Under the pieces are notes generated by a model. It was not told where the DNA came from and made no database searches. It saw nothing but the letters and a program-made list of their open reading frames with translations. A stretch of DNA of 64,000 bases. Origin: Fibrobacter sp. GTDB taxonomy: Bacteria; Fibrobacterota; Fibrobacteria; Fibrobacterales; Fibrobacteraceae. The DNA lies in contig JAFVGH010000082.1 in assembly GCA_017475045.1 (NCBI GenBank), positions 27,925 to 91,924 of the forward strand, read 5' to 3'. The translations under genes were made by a program, and so were the position numbers. Below, one piece after another: positions 26,601-36,628 of the stretch (position 1 is the first letter of the stretch; the number at the start of each line of letters is the position of its first letter).

Positions 26601-27016
26601 CGAACCAAATCTTTACACCGAAAAAAGTCGTAAAGGACATGGTGGATATGCTCGAAAAGGAAACTCCGGGCTGTTTTGATGACCCGGAGCACACCTTCGC
26701 AGACTTGTACATGAAATCGGGACTCTATATCACCGAAATTATCAAGCGCCTTTATCGTTCAAAGAAGATGAAGAAAATCTTCCCCGACGATGCAAAGAGG
26801 CTGGAGCATATCGTCAAGAATCAAGTCTGTGGTGCTGCTCCTACCGAAATCATCTACATGATTGCTATGCACTACATTCTCGGCTTCAACAACGAAATCG
26901 AAGGCAAAACAGCATCGCAAATTCAAGCGCTTTATCCGAATTTCAAGATGAAGGATACCGCCGAACTCGCTAAAAACGGAAAACTAGCAGAATGGGTCGA
27001 GAAGGCGTATAAGTAG
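23630..27016 (+). CDS. Restriction subunit: GIY-YIG-like nuclease + SF2 helicase + MTase-like tail
   Basis: A 1128-aa protein. Residues 10-110 resemble the T5orf172/GIY-YIG nuclease fold: AIYAY (16-20), WIKIG (31-35), Arg in KERVHQQ and TEWF (102-105). Residues 130-560 are a superfamily 2 helicase: PRFGKT (175-180), DEAH (294-297), LSGTPF, TTGVTIPEW and MQAAFRAQNPC. Residues 700-900 are charged coiled coil. The C-terminus (about 1010-1110) carries FTPKKVVKDMVDMLE, TFADLYMKSGLY and GAAPTEIIY, a second methyltransferase-like SAM-binding region. Together with the two preceding proteins it forms an ATP-dependent restriction-modification system; the cleavage mechanism is inferred. Confidence 0.8.
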   Translation: MSNVTQIKTMRPVNRAIYAYTTPNDRTHDGWIKIGDTEVNFGENLKDAVKERVHQQTHTSDTDAPIAWSGRAVFEDDLTPFRDYDFHKYLTNKVDVERKPKTEWFKTDAKTSKNHFNDFKENHGILTEMEGVEIYELRDEQEEAARKTADYFDNHKLVKILKKDKAPEFLWNAKPRFGKTLTAYDFCKRVGAKNVLILTNRPAIADSWYNDYARFVGTEGGYYFVSQVDVFKKNPQKYKHVLTRDEFTRAVSKNRLGCIEFISLQDLKGAKAFGGDYEKLREVSELDWDVLILDEAHEGVETDKTDVALERIKRRFTLNLSGTPFKMLASDKFPEEAIFNWTYADEQERKREFAEKGVENPYEDLPKLNLFTYQMSDMMGAKADAGTLIDDEETQYYFDLNEFFKTNASGYFEHLEDVKKFLDALTEQKKYPFSTEELRNQLKHTFWLLNRVDSAVALKKLLTQHPVFKEYTVVLAVGNGDEELENQKAITAVREAIKKNEKTITLSVGQLTTGVTIPEWTAVLMLCSMRSPALYMQAAFRAQNPCLFLDKDGKTYRKDNAYVFDFDPARTLTIVETIANDQYKDTAGGAGDSEKRKKHVLELLNFFPVVGEDDNGEMIELDAEKVLTIPRHIHAKEVVNHGFMSNFLFQNISGIFAAPSIVNDILKKVNPVTKAEADKNIVTPEQANELPLDGNGNVDVPSEQVVGTAADKFGDPVFSQQSNDYEKDVNRLLRDHKPSKIENIIKDLTTVYDVSVKKVAEEAKVKFGQEMTKSQSKEFERKLHDYGQKKISSAAADFKIEAGTAEHKRDEALKNCNSKAEEKQIQQVFKKEMDVAEKKFKETVSDTSDIWKKATEETVKAVEESKIEKKKNDIEEKVRDHLRGFARTIPSFLMAYGNDNTTLETFERDIPGNVFLEVTSITVDEFKFLRDGGDYTDENDGKKKHYDGHLFDSVVFNDSVKEFMRKRSELADYFEDDVNGDIFDYIPPQKTNQIFTPKKVVKDMVDMLEKETPGCFDDPEHTFADLYMKSGLYITEIIKRLYRSKKMKKIFPDDAKRLEHIVKNQVCGAAPTEIIYMIAMHYILGFNNEIEGKTASQIQALYPNFKMKDTAELAKNGKLAEWVEKAYK

Positions 27017-27026
27017 GGCCTACTAA

Positions 27027-28109
27027 TTATAGTAATTCAATCAGATCATAGAAATAGTACAGGTTGCCACGTTTTTTTTCATCTGCGAAAACGATATTGC
27101 CAGCCGTGAGTTTGTCCAACATTCGGTTGACTGTGGTGTTGGATAGTCCCGTTTCTCGTTCTATGGAACGACTGTTTTGAATCGGGTTTTTGAAGAAACA
27201 GACGAAAACCTGTTTTAGCAATCGTGATGAAGAAATGTTGGTCACCTTTTTTAGGCTGGTGCTATATAATTCTTCAATCTTTTGGACGTTTCCTTCATAT
27301 TTGATACATTGCCTATCCACGATTCCAAGGAAAAATTTAATCCATTCGTTCCACATGCAACCTGTTCGCACGTCATTCAGCATTTTGTAGTAGCGGAATT
27401 TTTCTTTTTCGATAGCCTCGCTCAAGAAAAGCCACGGCATCTCGATTTCTCGCTCTTTAAACAGAAATAACGGAATGAGCATACGGCCCAATCGTCCATT
27501 GCCATCGGCGAAGGGGTGGATGGTTTCGAATTGTTCGTGTATAACGGCTGCATTTATCAGGTTTCTTTCTCCAGATTCCGGGTTATTCATGAATTGGATC
27601 AGGTTGTCCATCAAGGGTTTTACGTATTTTACCGCTGGTGGGACAAAAGTAATTTCTTTTGATTTCTCGTTTTGAATAAAATTCTGTTCAGTGCGGTAGC
27701 AACCAATGGAATTTGTGGTTCTATGGACATTTCCGCTCAAAAGAATCCTGTGCATTTCAAGAAGCATTTCTTCTGTAAAAATCCCGGTGCGCATCAGGTA
27801 TTCTCGTCCGTATCGAGTTGCGGCGGAATAATTCCTGACTTCGTTAACATCCTTGTCGGAGTTGTCTTCAAGAACAGTCTTTTCCAGGGAATTTTGTAAC
27901 GATGTTCTGGTTGTTTCCATGCGACTAGAGTGCAGACTCTCCTTCATGTACATCGAGGTCAAGCAGGATTCTCGCGCAATAGACCTTTTGAGTACCGCTG
28001 AATAAACTTTGAGACGCGAAACAGAATCGACTAATTCGTCTATAAAGAGCGCTTTGTTGATATGCTCAAAAGCGGCTTCAATGTTTTCAGCTTTGTAAGG
28101 ATTCATCAT
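27027..28109 (-). CDS. Fic-domain protein with C-terminal winged helix
   Basis: A 360-aa Fic protein, the fold that transfers AMP or another nucleotide part to target proteins. The catalytic motif is HPFADGNGRLGR (198-209). An N-terminal inhibitory-helix candidate SSRMET (61-66) resembles the class II (S/T)SxxxE(G/N) motif, with Thr in place of Gly/Asn. The C-terminus (about 300-355) is a winged helix (IERETGLSNTTVNRMLDKLT), suggesting DNA binding or autoregulation. It is convergent with the restriction operon, 10 bp from its end. Two in-frame ATGs (28109, 28106) are equally good. The target is unknown. Confidence 0.92.
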   Translation of the reverse strand: MMNPYKAENIEAAFEHINKALFIDELVDSVSRLKVYSAVLKRSIARESCLTSMYMKESLHSSRMETTRTSLQNSLEKTVLEDNSDKDVNEVRNYSAATRYGREYLMRTGIFTEEMLLEMHRILLSGNVHRTTNSIGCYRTEQNFIQNEKSKEITFVPPAVKYVKPLMDNLIQFMNNPESGERNLINAAVIHEQFETIHPFADGNGRLGRMLIPLFLFKEREIEMPWLFLSEAIEKEKFRYYKMLNDVRTGCMWNEWIKFFLGIVDRQCIKYEGNVQKIEELYSTSLKKVTNISSSRLLKQVFVCFFKNPIQNSRSIERETGLSNTTVNRMLDKLTAGNIVFADEKKRGNLYYFYDLIELL

Positions 28110-28243
28110 CTTGGAAACAAATATACAATAAAATGTTTGTAAAAAATGATTTTTACGCTCTTTTCTTTCGTACTTAGTTTAACAGGCATGTGCCTTTTTG
28201 AACATTTGTTCACTAATTTTGAGACAGTTTGGCAGCTGTTTCC

Positions 28244-28249
28244 TATATT
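28244..28249 (+). promoter_or_regulatory. TATATT box, leaderless start of uvrA
   Basis: TATATT followed by TG, 6 nt before ATG 28256. No Shine-Dalgarno sequence. TTGAGA (28219-28224) lies 19 nt upstream of the box. Confidence 0.55.
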
Positions 28250-28255
28250 TGTGAC

Positions 28256-31200
28256 ATGACCAAGTTTATCGATATCCGCGACGCCCATGAACACAACCTG
28301 CAACATGTGGATTTGAAAATTCCTCGCGATTCTATCGTGGTGGTAACCGGCGTTTCGGGTTCGGGCAAGTCCAGCCTTGCCTTTGATACGGTGTTTCAGG
28401 AGGGCCAGCGCCGTTTTGTTGAATCGCTGTCGGCCTACGCCCGTCAGTTCATCGGCCGCATGAAACACCCCGAGGTGGAGAGCGTTCGCGGCATTTCGCC
28501 CACGATTTCCATCGACCAGAAAACGGTGAACCGCAACCCCCGCAGTACCGTGGGTACGGTGGTGGAGATTCTGGACCATTACCGCCTGCTTTTTGCCCGA
28601 CTGGGCGTGCCCCACTGCCCCAAGTGCGGCCGGGTCATCAAGGCCCAGACCGTGGACCAGATTGTAGATAATTTGTATGTAGGCGACGAGGGCAAGCAGA
28701 TTACGGTGATGGCCCCCATCGTGCAGGAGCGCAAGGGCGAATACCGCAAGGAACTCTCTGAGCTTAAAGAAGATGGTTTTGTCCGTGCCCGTGTGGACGG
28801 CGTGATTTACCGCTTGGAAGATGTTCCTGCCCTGGTGCGTTACGAGAAGCACACCATTGAGGCGGTCATCGACCGCCTGACGTTGGAACGCAAGAACATG
28901 AGCCGCCTGCGGGAGGCCCTGGAAGGGGCTCTAAAACTGACCGACGGGAAACTCGTGAGTTTCTTGCTGTCGGCGGGCGGTTCGGGCAAGGACGGTGCGG
29001 CGGATGCGAAAGAGGAATATCGCCTGCAGGGTACGGAACTGGCCTGCCCCAAGTGCGGCGTTTCCATCCCGGAATTGGAACCTCGGTTCTTCAGTTTCAA
29101 CGATCCCAAGGGCCGCTGCCCGGTGTGTAAGGGCATGGGCGAAAGTTGCGAGTTCGACTTGAACCTGGTGGTGCCCGACCCGAACCTCTCCATAAAGCAG
29201 GGCTGTTTTGCTTGCCAGAAGAAGGATACGGGAACCATTATCTTTTCCGATTTCGGTTGGCGTAATTTGCGGACCATAGCCAACGAGATGCACTGTTCCC
29301 TGGACACGCCCTGGAAAAAGCTCACCGAAAAGCAGCGTCATGCCTTCTTGTACGGCCCTCCCAGCGGCAACGAAAGTGGCGTGGTCTCCGTAATGCAGGA
29401 ACTGTGGGACATGTGGCACATTTTCCACTTCCGCAAGTTCATGAAGATCGGCGTCTGCCCCGAATGTGGAGGAACCCGCATTAACCGTACGGCAAATGCG
29501 GTTGAATTTCACGGTCATAACCTTACCGAACTTACGGAATGGTCTGTGGACAAGTCTGCCGACTTTTTCAACGGCCTGAAACTCTCCGAGAAGGAACTGC
29601 GGATAGGCAAGGAAATCTTCCGCGAAATTCGTGGCCGTCTGAATTTCTTGAAGACGGTGGGGCTCGGGTACCTGAACATCAGCCGCAAGGCTTCTACCTT
29701 AAGCGGCGGCGAGGCCCAGCGTATCCGCCTGGCCAGTGCCGTGGGGGCTGGGCTTCAGGGGGTACTTTATATTCTGGATGAACCCAGTATTGGTTTGCAC
29801 CCTCGCGATAATGACAAGCTTTTGGAAATGCTGGAACACCTGCGTGCCCAGGGCAACAGCCTGGTCATTGTGGAGCACGACGAAGACACCATGCGTCATG
29901 CGGACTGCGTCATTGACGTAGGGCCCGGCGCCGGCGTAGAGGGCGGTCGAATTTTGGCGGCGGGCACGGTGGAGGAGCTGGAAAAGAACAAGTCCTCCTT
30001 GACTGGGGCGTATCTGAGCGGTCGCAAGGCCATCGAGATTCCCGAGAAGCGCAAGAAGATTGACAAGGATACGCCTAGGCTTAAGATTTGCGGCGCCACC
30101 GAGAACAACCTGAAGAATATCGATGTAGAAATTCCTCTGGGTGGCGCCTTCACCGTCGTCACCGGTGTCTCGGGCTCCGGCAAGAGCACGCTCATCAATC
30201 AGATTCTCCGTCGGGAACTGGCCCGGGTGTTCTACAATTCCGAAGAACCGGTGGGCAAGTTCGATCACCTGGAAGGTCTTGAGAACATCGACAAGGTCAT
30301 AGAAATCGACCAGACGCCTATCGGCCGCACGCCCCGTAGCAATCCGGCGACCTACACGAAGATTTGGGACGATATCCGCGACCTGTTCGGTAGCCTGCCC
30401 GAAAGCAAGGTCCGTGGCTACACCAAGAGCCGTTTCAGCTTTAATGTGAAGGGCGGTCGCTGTGACGCTTGCGAAGGGGCGGGCGTAAAAGTGGTGGACA
30501 TGCACATTTTGCCCAGCGTGCAGGTGACCTGCGATGTGTGCGACGGCAAGCGTTTTAACGATGCCACCCGCGAAATCTATTTCAAGGGCAAGAATATTTC
30601 CGAAATTCTGGAAATGAGCATTGCCGATGCGGCGGAATTTTTCAAGGACCTGCCAAAAATTGCAGAACCCTTGAACTTGTTAGTGGAAGTGGGCCTTGGC
30701 TACCTTACGCTTGGTCAGCCATCCACAACTTTGAGCGGTGGCGAGGCGCAGCGTATCAAGATTGCCTCGGAACTGAGGCGCCCGGGTACGGGCAAGACTC
30801 TTTATTTGCTGGATGAGCCTACCACGGGGCTTCATTTCGAGGATATTCGCAGGCTTCTGGAATGCCTGAACCGCTTGCGTGGTCTTGGCAACAGCGTGGT
30901 GGTCATTGAGCACAACCTGGATGTTATCAAATGCGCCGACTGGATTATCGATTTAGGGCCTGAGGCTGGCGTGGGCGGTGGGCGTATTGTAGCCGTAGGC
31001 ACTCCGGAACAGATTGCGAAAAATAAGAAAAGCCAGACCGGTAAATATTTGGCACCCGTTCTTTCCCGAAAGCACGGTGAGAACAAACAGTTTGATAGAT
31101 CCCTAAAGGCAGGGGAGGCCTATTCCCTGGATATAGAAGTCCATGGGGCCCGCAAGCACAACCTGAAAAACATTGACGTCACAATCCCGCGGCACAAGCT

Positions 31201-33532
31201 CACGGTGGTCACGGGCGTTTCCGGCTCCGGAAAGTCCAGTCTTGCGTTCCATACCCTGTTCAGTGAAGGCCAGCGCCGTTTTGTGGAAACCCTGAGCACC
31301 TATGCCCGGCGATTCCTGGGCCGCCCCGACCACGGGAGCATCGATTCCATCACGGGGCTTGCCCCGGCCATCGCCATCGATCAGAAGAGCGCCAGCAAGA
31401 GTCCGCGGAGTACTGTGGCGACCCTCACCGAGATTTACGACTATTTCCGCATATTGTGGGCGAGGGTCGGCACGCCGCACTGCCTGCATTGCGGCAATCC
31501 CGTGGATTCGTACTCCGCGGGCGACCTGACGAAACGGGCTTTCGATAACAACCTGAATAAAATGGTGACGGTCCTTGCTCCTTTCGAGATCAAGGATGAA
31601 GTTAAGTTGTCTAAAATCCTGACGGAAAAGGGCTACCGTAAGGTTTACCTGGGAAAAAAACTGGTGGAGCTTCCGCTGCCGAAGGTTCCCACAAGAGAAA
31701 AGCAGGTACTTGCCGTTGTAGATTCCGTTGTGGTGAAGGAATCTAACCGTGCCCGCCTGGTAGAGGCCTTTGAACGGGGCTACCGGGACGGCAATGGTAT
31801 TTTGTACGTTGAAAATGAGAAAGGTGAACGCCTTGCCTGTTCCGAAAAGCCGGGATGCCCCAAGTGCGGCTGGTTCATGGACTCTGCCCTCAACCCCAAG
31901 CATTTCAGTTTCAATACCCATTGGGGCGCCTGCGATACTTGCCTAGGGCTTGGGCATTTCAAGGATGGCGACGTCTGCCCGGACTGCCATGGCGAAAGGC
32001 TGAAGCCGGAATACCTGGCGGTCCGCATCGCGGGCAAGAACATCATGGATGTGCACCGCATGAGCATTGCCGAGGCCCTGGATTGGTTCACCCATGTGGA
32101 CTTCAAGGGCGAAAAGGATGGCGAAAGCAAGAAGACGGTAGCGGAACCCCTGTTCAGGGAAATCATCGGTCGTCTAGAATTTTTGATAAGCGTAGGTCTT
32201 GGTTACATCGGTCTTGACCGTGCGGGCGACACCCTTAGCGGCGGCGAGTCCCAGCGTATCCGCCTGGCAAGCCAGATTGGCAGTGGCCTGGAAGGCGTGC
32301 TATATGTTTTAGATGAACCTACGGTTGGCCTTCACGAAAGCGATACCGCCAAGTTGCTGGACTCCCTTTACCGCTTGCGTGACTTAGGGAATACCCTAGT
32401 GGTGGTGGAGCACGACATGAAGATGATGAAGGCGGCAGACCACATCATCGACATGGGCCCTGCGGCAGGTGAATTCGGTGGCGAGGTGGTGGCAGAGGGT
32501 TCTCCAAACCAGCTTTCCAAGCCCTATGCCCTGCAACAGTTCCCCCGGAGCGAGACCGTTAAGTACCTGACGGGTTCCATACCCGTAACAAACCAGATCG
32601 GAGTTCGCCCCGTAACGGATGATTCCGAATTCTACGAATTCAAGGGCCTCAAGAAGAACAACTTGAAGAACCTTTCTGTTCGATTCCCGAAGGGCGCCAT
32701 CAGCGTGGTCTGCGGTGTTTCGGGTTCCGGCAAGAGTTCCATGGTGGTGGACGAAATCTACCCGGCCCTGAAAAAGAAGTTCCAGGCCCGAGGCCGCAAA
32801 AAGCAGAGCGGCGAGGTGCTCTTGGTAGACCAGAGCCCCATCTCGGGAACGCCTCGCAGCACGCCCGCCAGTTACACGGGCGTGTTTGACGACATCCGCA
32901 AGCTCTTCGCCAAACTGCCACAGGCAAAGGCCAAGGGTTTCGATTACGGTCGTTTCAGTTACAACTTGGCCCGTGGCCGCTGCGAGGCCTGCGAGGGTCG
33001 TGGCGCCATATCGGTGGAAATGCATTTCCTTTCGGACATCTGGGAAGTCTGCGACGTGTGCGGTGGCAAGCGTTACAATCAAGAGACCCTTACCGTCGCT
33101 TTCAAGGGCAAGAACATCGCCGATGTTCTGGATATGCGCATCGACGAGGCCTGCGAGTTCTTTAAGGACCAGCCGAAAATTTTGCCCAAGCTGGAGTGCC
33201 TGCGGGACGTGGGCCTTGGGTACCTGAGGCTTGGCCAGCCCGTTACCACCCTTTCGGGTGGCGAGTCCCAGCGGCTTAAGCTTGCGGCGGAACTTTCACG
33301 TAAATCGGCGGGGGAGATGGTCTACCTGCTGGACGAGCCCACCACGGGTCTCCACCTGAAGGATATCCAGATTCTCTGGAACCTGCTCCGCCGTCTGTCG
33401 GCCCGTGGAGATACCCTGATAGTCATCGAACACCACCCGGACATTATCCGCATGGCGGACTGGACTGTGGAACTTGGCCCCACAGGTGGTAGCCAGGGCG
33501 GTTATTTGCTGAAAATGGGCTCAAATAGTTGA
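28256..33532 (+). CDS. uvrA: Tandem-fused double UvrA (excinuclease ABC subunit A)
   Basis: A 1758-aa protein, nearly twice the usual 940 or so. It is two complete UvrA units in one chain. Walker A motifs GVSGSGKS occur near residues 32, 636, 986 and 1486; ABC signatures LSGGE(A/S)QR near 481, 826, 1326 and 1668. Each unit keeps zinc-finger cysteines (CPKCG...[14 protein letters not shown]...CDVCDG; CPKCGW...CPDCHG, CEACEG...CDVCGG). UvrA recognises bulky DNA lesions as a dimer and loads UvrB, so one chain here may act as a covalent dimer with two non-identical halves. ATG 28256 is chosen from the promoter spacing and the family start MxxFIxIRxAxxHNL. Confidence 0.95.
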   Translation: MTKFIDIRDAHEHNLQHVDLKIPRDSIVVVTGVSGSGKSSLAFDTVFQEGQRRFVESLSAYARQFIGRMKHPEVESVRGISPTISIDQKTVNRNPRSTVGTVVEILDHYRLLFARLGVPHCPKCGRVIKAQTVDQIVDNLYVGDEGKQITVMAPIVQERKGEYRKELSELKEDGFVRARVDGVIYRLEDVPALVRYEKHTIEAVIDRLTLERKNMSRLREALEGALKLTDGKLVSFLLSAGGSGKDGAADAKEEYRLQGTELACPKCGVSIPELEPRFFSFNDPKGRCPVCKGMGESCEFDLNLVVPDPNLSIKQGCFACQKKDTGTIIFSDFGWRNLRTIANEMHCSLDTPWKKLTEKQRHAFLYGPPSGNESGVVSVMQELWDMWHIFHFRKFMKIGVCPECGGTRINRTANAVEFHGHNLTELTEWSVDKSADFFNGLKLSEKELRIGKEIFREIRGRLNFLKTVGLGYLNISRKASTLSGGEAQRIRLASAVGAGLQGVLYILDEPSIGLHPRDNDKLLEMLEHLRAQGNSLVIVEHDEDTMRHADCVIDVGPGAGVEGGRILAAGTVEELEKNKSSLTGAYLSGRKAIEIPEKRKKIDKDTPRLKICGATENNLKNIDVEIPLGGAFTVVTGVSGSGKSTLINQILRRELARVFYNSEEPVGKFDHLEGLENIDKVIEIDQTPIGRTPRSNPATYTKIWDDIRDLFGSLPESKVRGYTKSRFSFNVKGGRCDACEGAGVKVVDMHILPSVQVTCDVCDGKRFNDATREIYFKGKNISEILEMSIADAAEFFKDLPKIAEPLNLLVEVGLGYLTLGQPSTTLSGGEAQRIKIASELRRPGTGKTLYLLDEPTTGLHFEDIRRLLECLNRLRGLGNSVVVIEHNLDVIKCADWIIDLGPEAGVGGGRIVAVGTPEQIAKNKKSQTGKYLAPVLSRKHGENKQFDRSLKAGEAYSLDIEVHGARKHNLKNIDVTIPRHKLTVVTGVSGSGKSSLAFHTLFSEGQRRFVETLSTYARRFLGRPDHGSIDSITGLAPAIAIDQKSASKSPRSTVATLTEIYDYFRILWARVGTPHCLHCGNPVDSYSAGDLTKRAFDNNLNKMVTVLAPFEIKDEVKLSKILTEKGYRKVYLGKKLVELPLPKVPTREKQVLAVVDSVVVKESNRARLVEAFERGYRDGNGILYVENEKGERLACSEKPGCPKCGWFMDSALNPKHFSFNTHWGACDTCLGLGHFKDGDVCPDCHGERLKPEYLAVRIAGKNIMDVHRMSIAEALDWFTHVDFKGEKDGESKKTVAEPLFREIIGRLEFLISVGLGYIGLDRAGDTLSGGESQRIRLASQIGSGLEGVLYVLDEPTVGLHESDTAKLLDSLYRLRDLGNTLVVVEHDMKMMKAADHIIDMGPAAGEFGGEVVAEGSPNQLSKPYALQQFPRSETVKYLTGSIPVTNQIGVRPVTDDSEFYEFKGLKKNNLKNLSVRFPKGAISVVCGVSGSGKSSMVVDEIYPALKKKFQARGRKKQSGEVLLVDQSPISGTPRSTPASYTGVFDDIRKLFAKLPQAKAKGFDYGRFSYNLARGRCEACEGRGAISVEMHFLSDIWEVCDVCGGKRYNQETLTVAFKGKNIADVLDMRIDEACEFFKDQPKILPKLECLRDVGLGYLRLGQPVTTLSGGESQRLKLAAELSRKSAGEMVYLLDEPTTGLHLKDIQILWNLLRRLSARGDTLIVIEHHPDIIRMADWTVELGPTGGSQGGYLLKMGSNS

Positions 33533-33584
33533 TTTTTGGGCTTTAGAGAGGCTCTCTCGCTTACGGGAAAACAAAACAAGAAAT

Positions 33585-33590
33585 TATCTT
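33585..33590 (+). promoter_or_regulatory. TATCTT box of the SUMF1 gene
   Basis: TATCTT 52 nt before ATG 33643. An ATG at 33592 is too close to be inside the transcript, which supports the downstream start. Confidence 0.4.
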
Positions 33591-33642
33591 TATGAAAAGG
33601 ACTGCTGTAAGGCGGTGTTTAGGAGTATTTATAGGAGCGATT

Positions 33643-36036
33643 ATGCATTTTTTGCGCATTCTGCCTATCCTGGTTTTATTGCCGGTATTGGCCCTTGCCG
33701 ATAGCGACAAAATGTTTAGGGTGTCCATGGAACAGTATAAGGTCGGTGATCTTTTTGAACCGTTCCCCGAAATGGCCATCAAGGTTCCCAATTCCGCAGC
33801 GACGATTGCTCCGGTTTTGCCCTTAAAAGAGAATATGCTCTTTTTACGCCATAAGAAGACTCCTAAGGAATATCACTGGGTTCAGGGCAAGGTTAATCCT
33901 GCGGCTTTTAGCAAGCTTCATGCCTTTAGCTTAGAAAAGAACCAGCTTACCGTTTTTGATGTGATCCGGATGCGTTTGTACCCCACCAAGAATTCCAAGG
34001 CTTTCCAGGACGAAACGGATATCTATTTTGATAGGGAGTACATCTATTCTCCTAGAGTGCCCAAACTCTTCTTTATGAAAAACGGGCGCTGGCAGTTGCT
34101 TAAGGAAGATCCTCTTCCGGGCATTGTCAAGGTGGAAAGTTCTATCAAGGATTTGAAGATTTCTTCTCTTGATACAAGGCTCCGTAATGCATCCAAGACG
34201 ATTTCTCCTGTGGCACCCGGACCTTATTCCTTTGTTTTTTCTGCTGATGGCTATATGCCCTTTGCCGATATCGGTGTTGTACAAAGTGGCAAAACTCTGT
34301 TGTTTAAGCCCAATCTTGTTCTGCTTCAGCCTACGTCTCTTGCCCAGAGTCCGCTTTCTGTAACTGTTGAACAGGTGGTCGCGACCCCGAATCTTGAATA
34401 TACGGAAGTTCTTTACGACAAGTATGTAGGGGAATTGATTAGTGCACTGAGTGCTGTGGATACCAATGATTTTGCTCGGGTGTATCCTGCCAAAAAGCAG
34501 GCCGTCTCTGTTGGTCTGGAGATGAGTGATCCGACATACCAGGCATACTCGACGCGGTACGATGTGGTTCATACCGAGGCTCTGGATTTGTGGCGTAAGT
34601 CGAAAATGCCGGGCGTTTCTGTTCTGGATCAGGCCTTTAAGCAGAAGTTCGACAGCCTGCACGCTCTTCCGGCCAGGTTCTATCTCGTTCCCGATTCCAT
34701 CTTCTATGATACGGTTCCCGATTCGGCGGGGACCTCAGAAATGATTCTTGTTGCTCCTGTCCCGGCTCCTTCGCCGGCGCCTGTGGATTCGGCTGCTCCT
34801 GTTGACTCTACCGCTCCTGCGGATTCCTCTGCCCCTGTGGATTCTGTCGCAGGTGTAGTTGCCCAGAATTCTTCGAGCTTGTCTGTTGCCGCACCGGTTG
34901 CGACAGTTCAACAGAAGCCCAATGCGAATTTCTTGATTCTCAAGTTTAGCCAGCCCGTCAATCGCTACGATGTGACCTGGAAGGGCCAGGTTCCTGGCTA
35001 TGCCTCGGATTCTTTGGCTGCCATGCTTGCGTCTCCGGATGGCAGTGCCCGAATCATCGTCTCCTTGCAGAACAACAAGCCTGTGTGGATCTACGGAATG
35101 GAAGGCGGTGTTACGAGGCATCACTACCGCTATGTCAAGCTTGAGGTGCAGGTTGCCGATCAGATAATCGAAGCTCAGGGTAGCTTTATCCTGCCTCAAT
35201 ATATTTTTGAACAACAAGAAGTCCAGGATTGGTTGAATCCGCCTCCTCCGGCACCTGTGGAAAGCTCGTCTTCGTTTGTGCCAGAACAGGTTTCGTCTTC
35301 TTCTGTAGAGTCTTCGTCTAGTCAGGTTGAACCCAGGAAGAACATCGTGAATGATCCTCTTCGTGGACAGTTGGCGATTGTTGATTCTGGATCGTTCCGC
35401 TATTATGGAAACGTGGTGGAAATGTCTCCCTTTGCCATCATGACCACGGAAATGACGCAGGAACTTATGGAAAAGGCCATGCTCCGCATAGATTCCGCGG
35501 CGCGGATCAAGGACAAGTCTACGTTCTTCCATCCGCAGAAACCGGTCCACAACATCAACTGGGATGATGCTCGGAAGGTCTGCCAGGTGAATGGGGGAGA
35601 CCTGCCTACGGAAGCCCAGTGGGAGTTTGCCGGCCGTGCAGGTGGCATTGAAGGTGCCCCTTGGGTTTTGGACAGCATTCCAGATCCATCCGTTTATGCG
35701 GTCTACATAGAGAACTCTTACAAGATGCGCAAGGAAGATGAAGCCTATGGCCCTCAGCAGGTAGCCACCAAGAAGCCTAACGCTTGGGGAATCTACGACA
35801 TGTCCGGTAATGTGGCTGAATGGACTCGTGATAAGTACTTCATGCTTTCGTTCTATGTGGAATCCTCGAACCCTACAGGGGCACTGTTTGGTTCTTCGAG
35901 AGTCTATAAGGGCGGTTCTTGGAAAGACAAGGAAAAGATGCTCAATATGTCTGTTAGGGACGATGAAGACCCTAGGTATTGGTCCGAGACGTTGGGCTTC
36001 CGTTGTGTGTATCCCCTGGATGTGATAGGTAAGTAA
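33643..36036 (+). CDS. Secreted SUMF1 (FGE-sulfatase fold) protein with PEGA-like domain
   Basis: A 797-aa protein. The signal peptide (HFLRILPILVLLPVLALADS) begins at ATG 33643, which has ATAGGAG upstream. A PEGA-like segment (APGPYSFVFSADGYMPF) lies near residue 195. A proline/valine/Asp-Ser linker (PVDSTAPADSSAPVDS) and a poly-Ser linker (about 545-565) join the N-terminal region to a C-terminal SUMF1 domain (LPTEAQWEFAGRAG, WGIYDMSGNVAEWTRD, YKGGSWKD, LGFRCV). Such domains in Fibrobacter lipoproteins and secreted proteins are usually not sulfatase activators, and the partner is unknown. The stop overlaps the next start by 1 bp (TAATG). Confidence 0.8.
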   Translation: MHFLRILPILVLLPVLALADSDKMFRVSMEQYKVGDLFEPFPEMAIKVPNSAATIAPVLPLKENMLFLRHKKTPKEYHWVQGKVNPAAFSKLHAFSLEKNQLTVFDVIRMRLYPTKNSKAFQDETDIYFDREYIYSPRVPKLFFMKNGRWQLLKEDPLPGIVKVESSIKDLKISSLDTRLRNASKTISPVAPGPYSFVFSADGYMPFADIGVVQSGKTLLFKPNLVLLQPTSLAQSPLSVTVEQVVATPNLEYTEVLYDKYVGELISALSAVDTNDFARVYPAKKQAVSVGLEMSDPTYQAYSTRYDVVHTEALDLWRKSKMPGVSVLDQAFKQKFDSLHALPARFYLVPDSIFYDTVPDSAGTSEMILVAPVPAPSPAPVDSAAPVDSTAPADSSAPVDSVAGVVAQNSSSLSVAAPVATVQQKPNANFLILKFSQPVNRYDVTWKGQVPGYASDSLAAMLASPDGSARIIVSLQNNKPVWIYGMEGGVTRHHYRYVKLEVQVADQIIEAQGSFILPQYIFEQQEVQDWLNPPPPAPVESSSSFVPEQVSSSSVESSSSQVEPRKNIVNDPLRGQLAIVDSGSFRYYGNVVEMSPFAIMTTEMTQELMEKAMLRIDSAARIKDKSTFFHPQKPVHNINWDDARKVCQVNGGDLPTEAQWEFAGRAGGIEGAPWVLDSIPDPSVYAVYIENSYKMRKEDEAYGPQQVATKKPNAWGIYDMSGNVAEWTRDKYFMLSFYVESSNPTGALFGSSRVYKGGSWKDKEKMLNMSVRDDEDPRYWSETLGFRCVYPLDVIGK

Positions 36037-36626
36037 TGCCCGATAAACGATTCCGGTTTTTTCAGAAACTGGTGGGTCTGCCTTACCTCTTGGCTTTGCT
36101 TGGTCTACTGATGCCCATGGCAAACGTGTCTTGTGCCGATCAGGTTATTGCCGAACCATCGATGTACGAAATCGCTCTCGGGTATGACCTAGGTACTGAA
36201 CTCAAGGAACCTGGAGCGGGCTTGCTCAAGAGAATGGAAGAGGGAAATCCCAGGTCTATTGAACGGCTTAAGGACTATATCCCTAATTTCCCTAAAATGG
36301 AACCGATGTCTCATTTGTTCGGAATCGTGGGAGCCCTGGTTGTGGCGGCAATATTTGCATTTATAGCCCCCTTTGGATACTACGCCTCCTTGGGTTCCCT
36401 AGCCATGGGAATACTTTCCATGTTTTCGTTGTGGGCCGTACTTTCCCAGATTGGAAGCCTATGCAATACAATAGGCATGAATGTACTGAAGGTCGAACCA
36501 GGTGTGGGCCTTTATTGTGCCGACACCTTGATTCTCATTGGAACGGCCATGAACCTAGCTTGCATAGCACGCCCGATTGTAGACGACTTGCGTGCAAAAC
36601 GGGCGGCTAAGAAAAAAGCGCAATAA
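36036..36626 (+). CDS. Hypothetical membrane protein
   Basis: A 196-aa protein with about four membrane helices (near 17-33, 90-110, 113-135 and 155-175) and a basic tail (AKRAAKKKAQ). Between helices 1 and 2 is a polar loop. I do not recognise the family. Start overlaps the stop of the SUMF1 gene (TAATG), so it is translated with it and may anchor or assist it. It ends 2 bp from the convergent ychF gene. Confidence 0.7.
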   Translation: MPDKRFRFFQKLVGLPYLLALLGLLMPMANVSCADQVIAEPSMYEIALGYDLGTELKEPGAGLLKRMEEGNPRSIERLKDYIPNFPKMEPMSHLFGIVGALVVAAIFAFIAPFGYYASLGSLAMGILSMFSLWAVLSQIGSLCNTIGMNVLKVEPGVGLYCADTLILIGTAMNLACIARPIVDDLRAKRAAKKKAQ

Positions 36627-36628
36627 GA

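Noticed and set aside
33592..33642. Upstream ATG for the SUMF1 protein
   Set aside because: Lies 1 nt after the TATCTT box and adds residues before the signal peptide; ATG 33643 has ATAGGAG.
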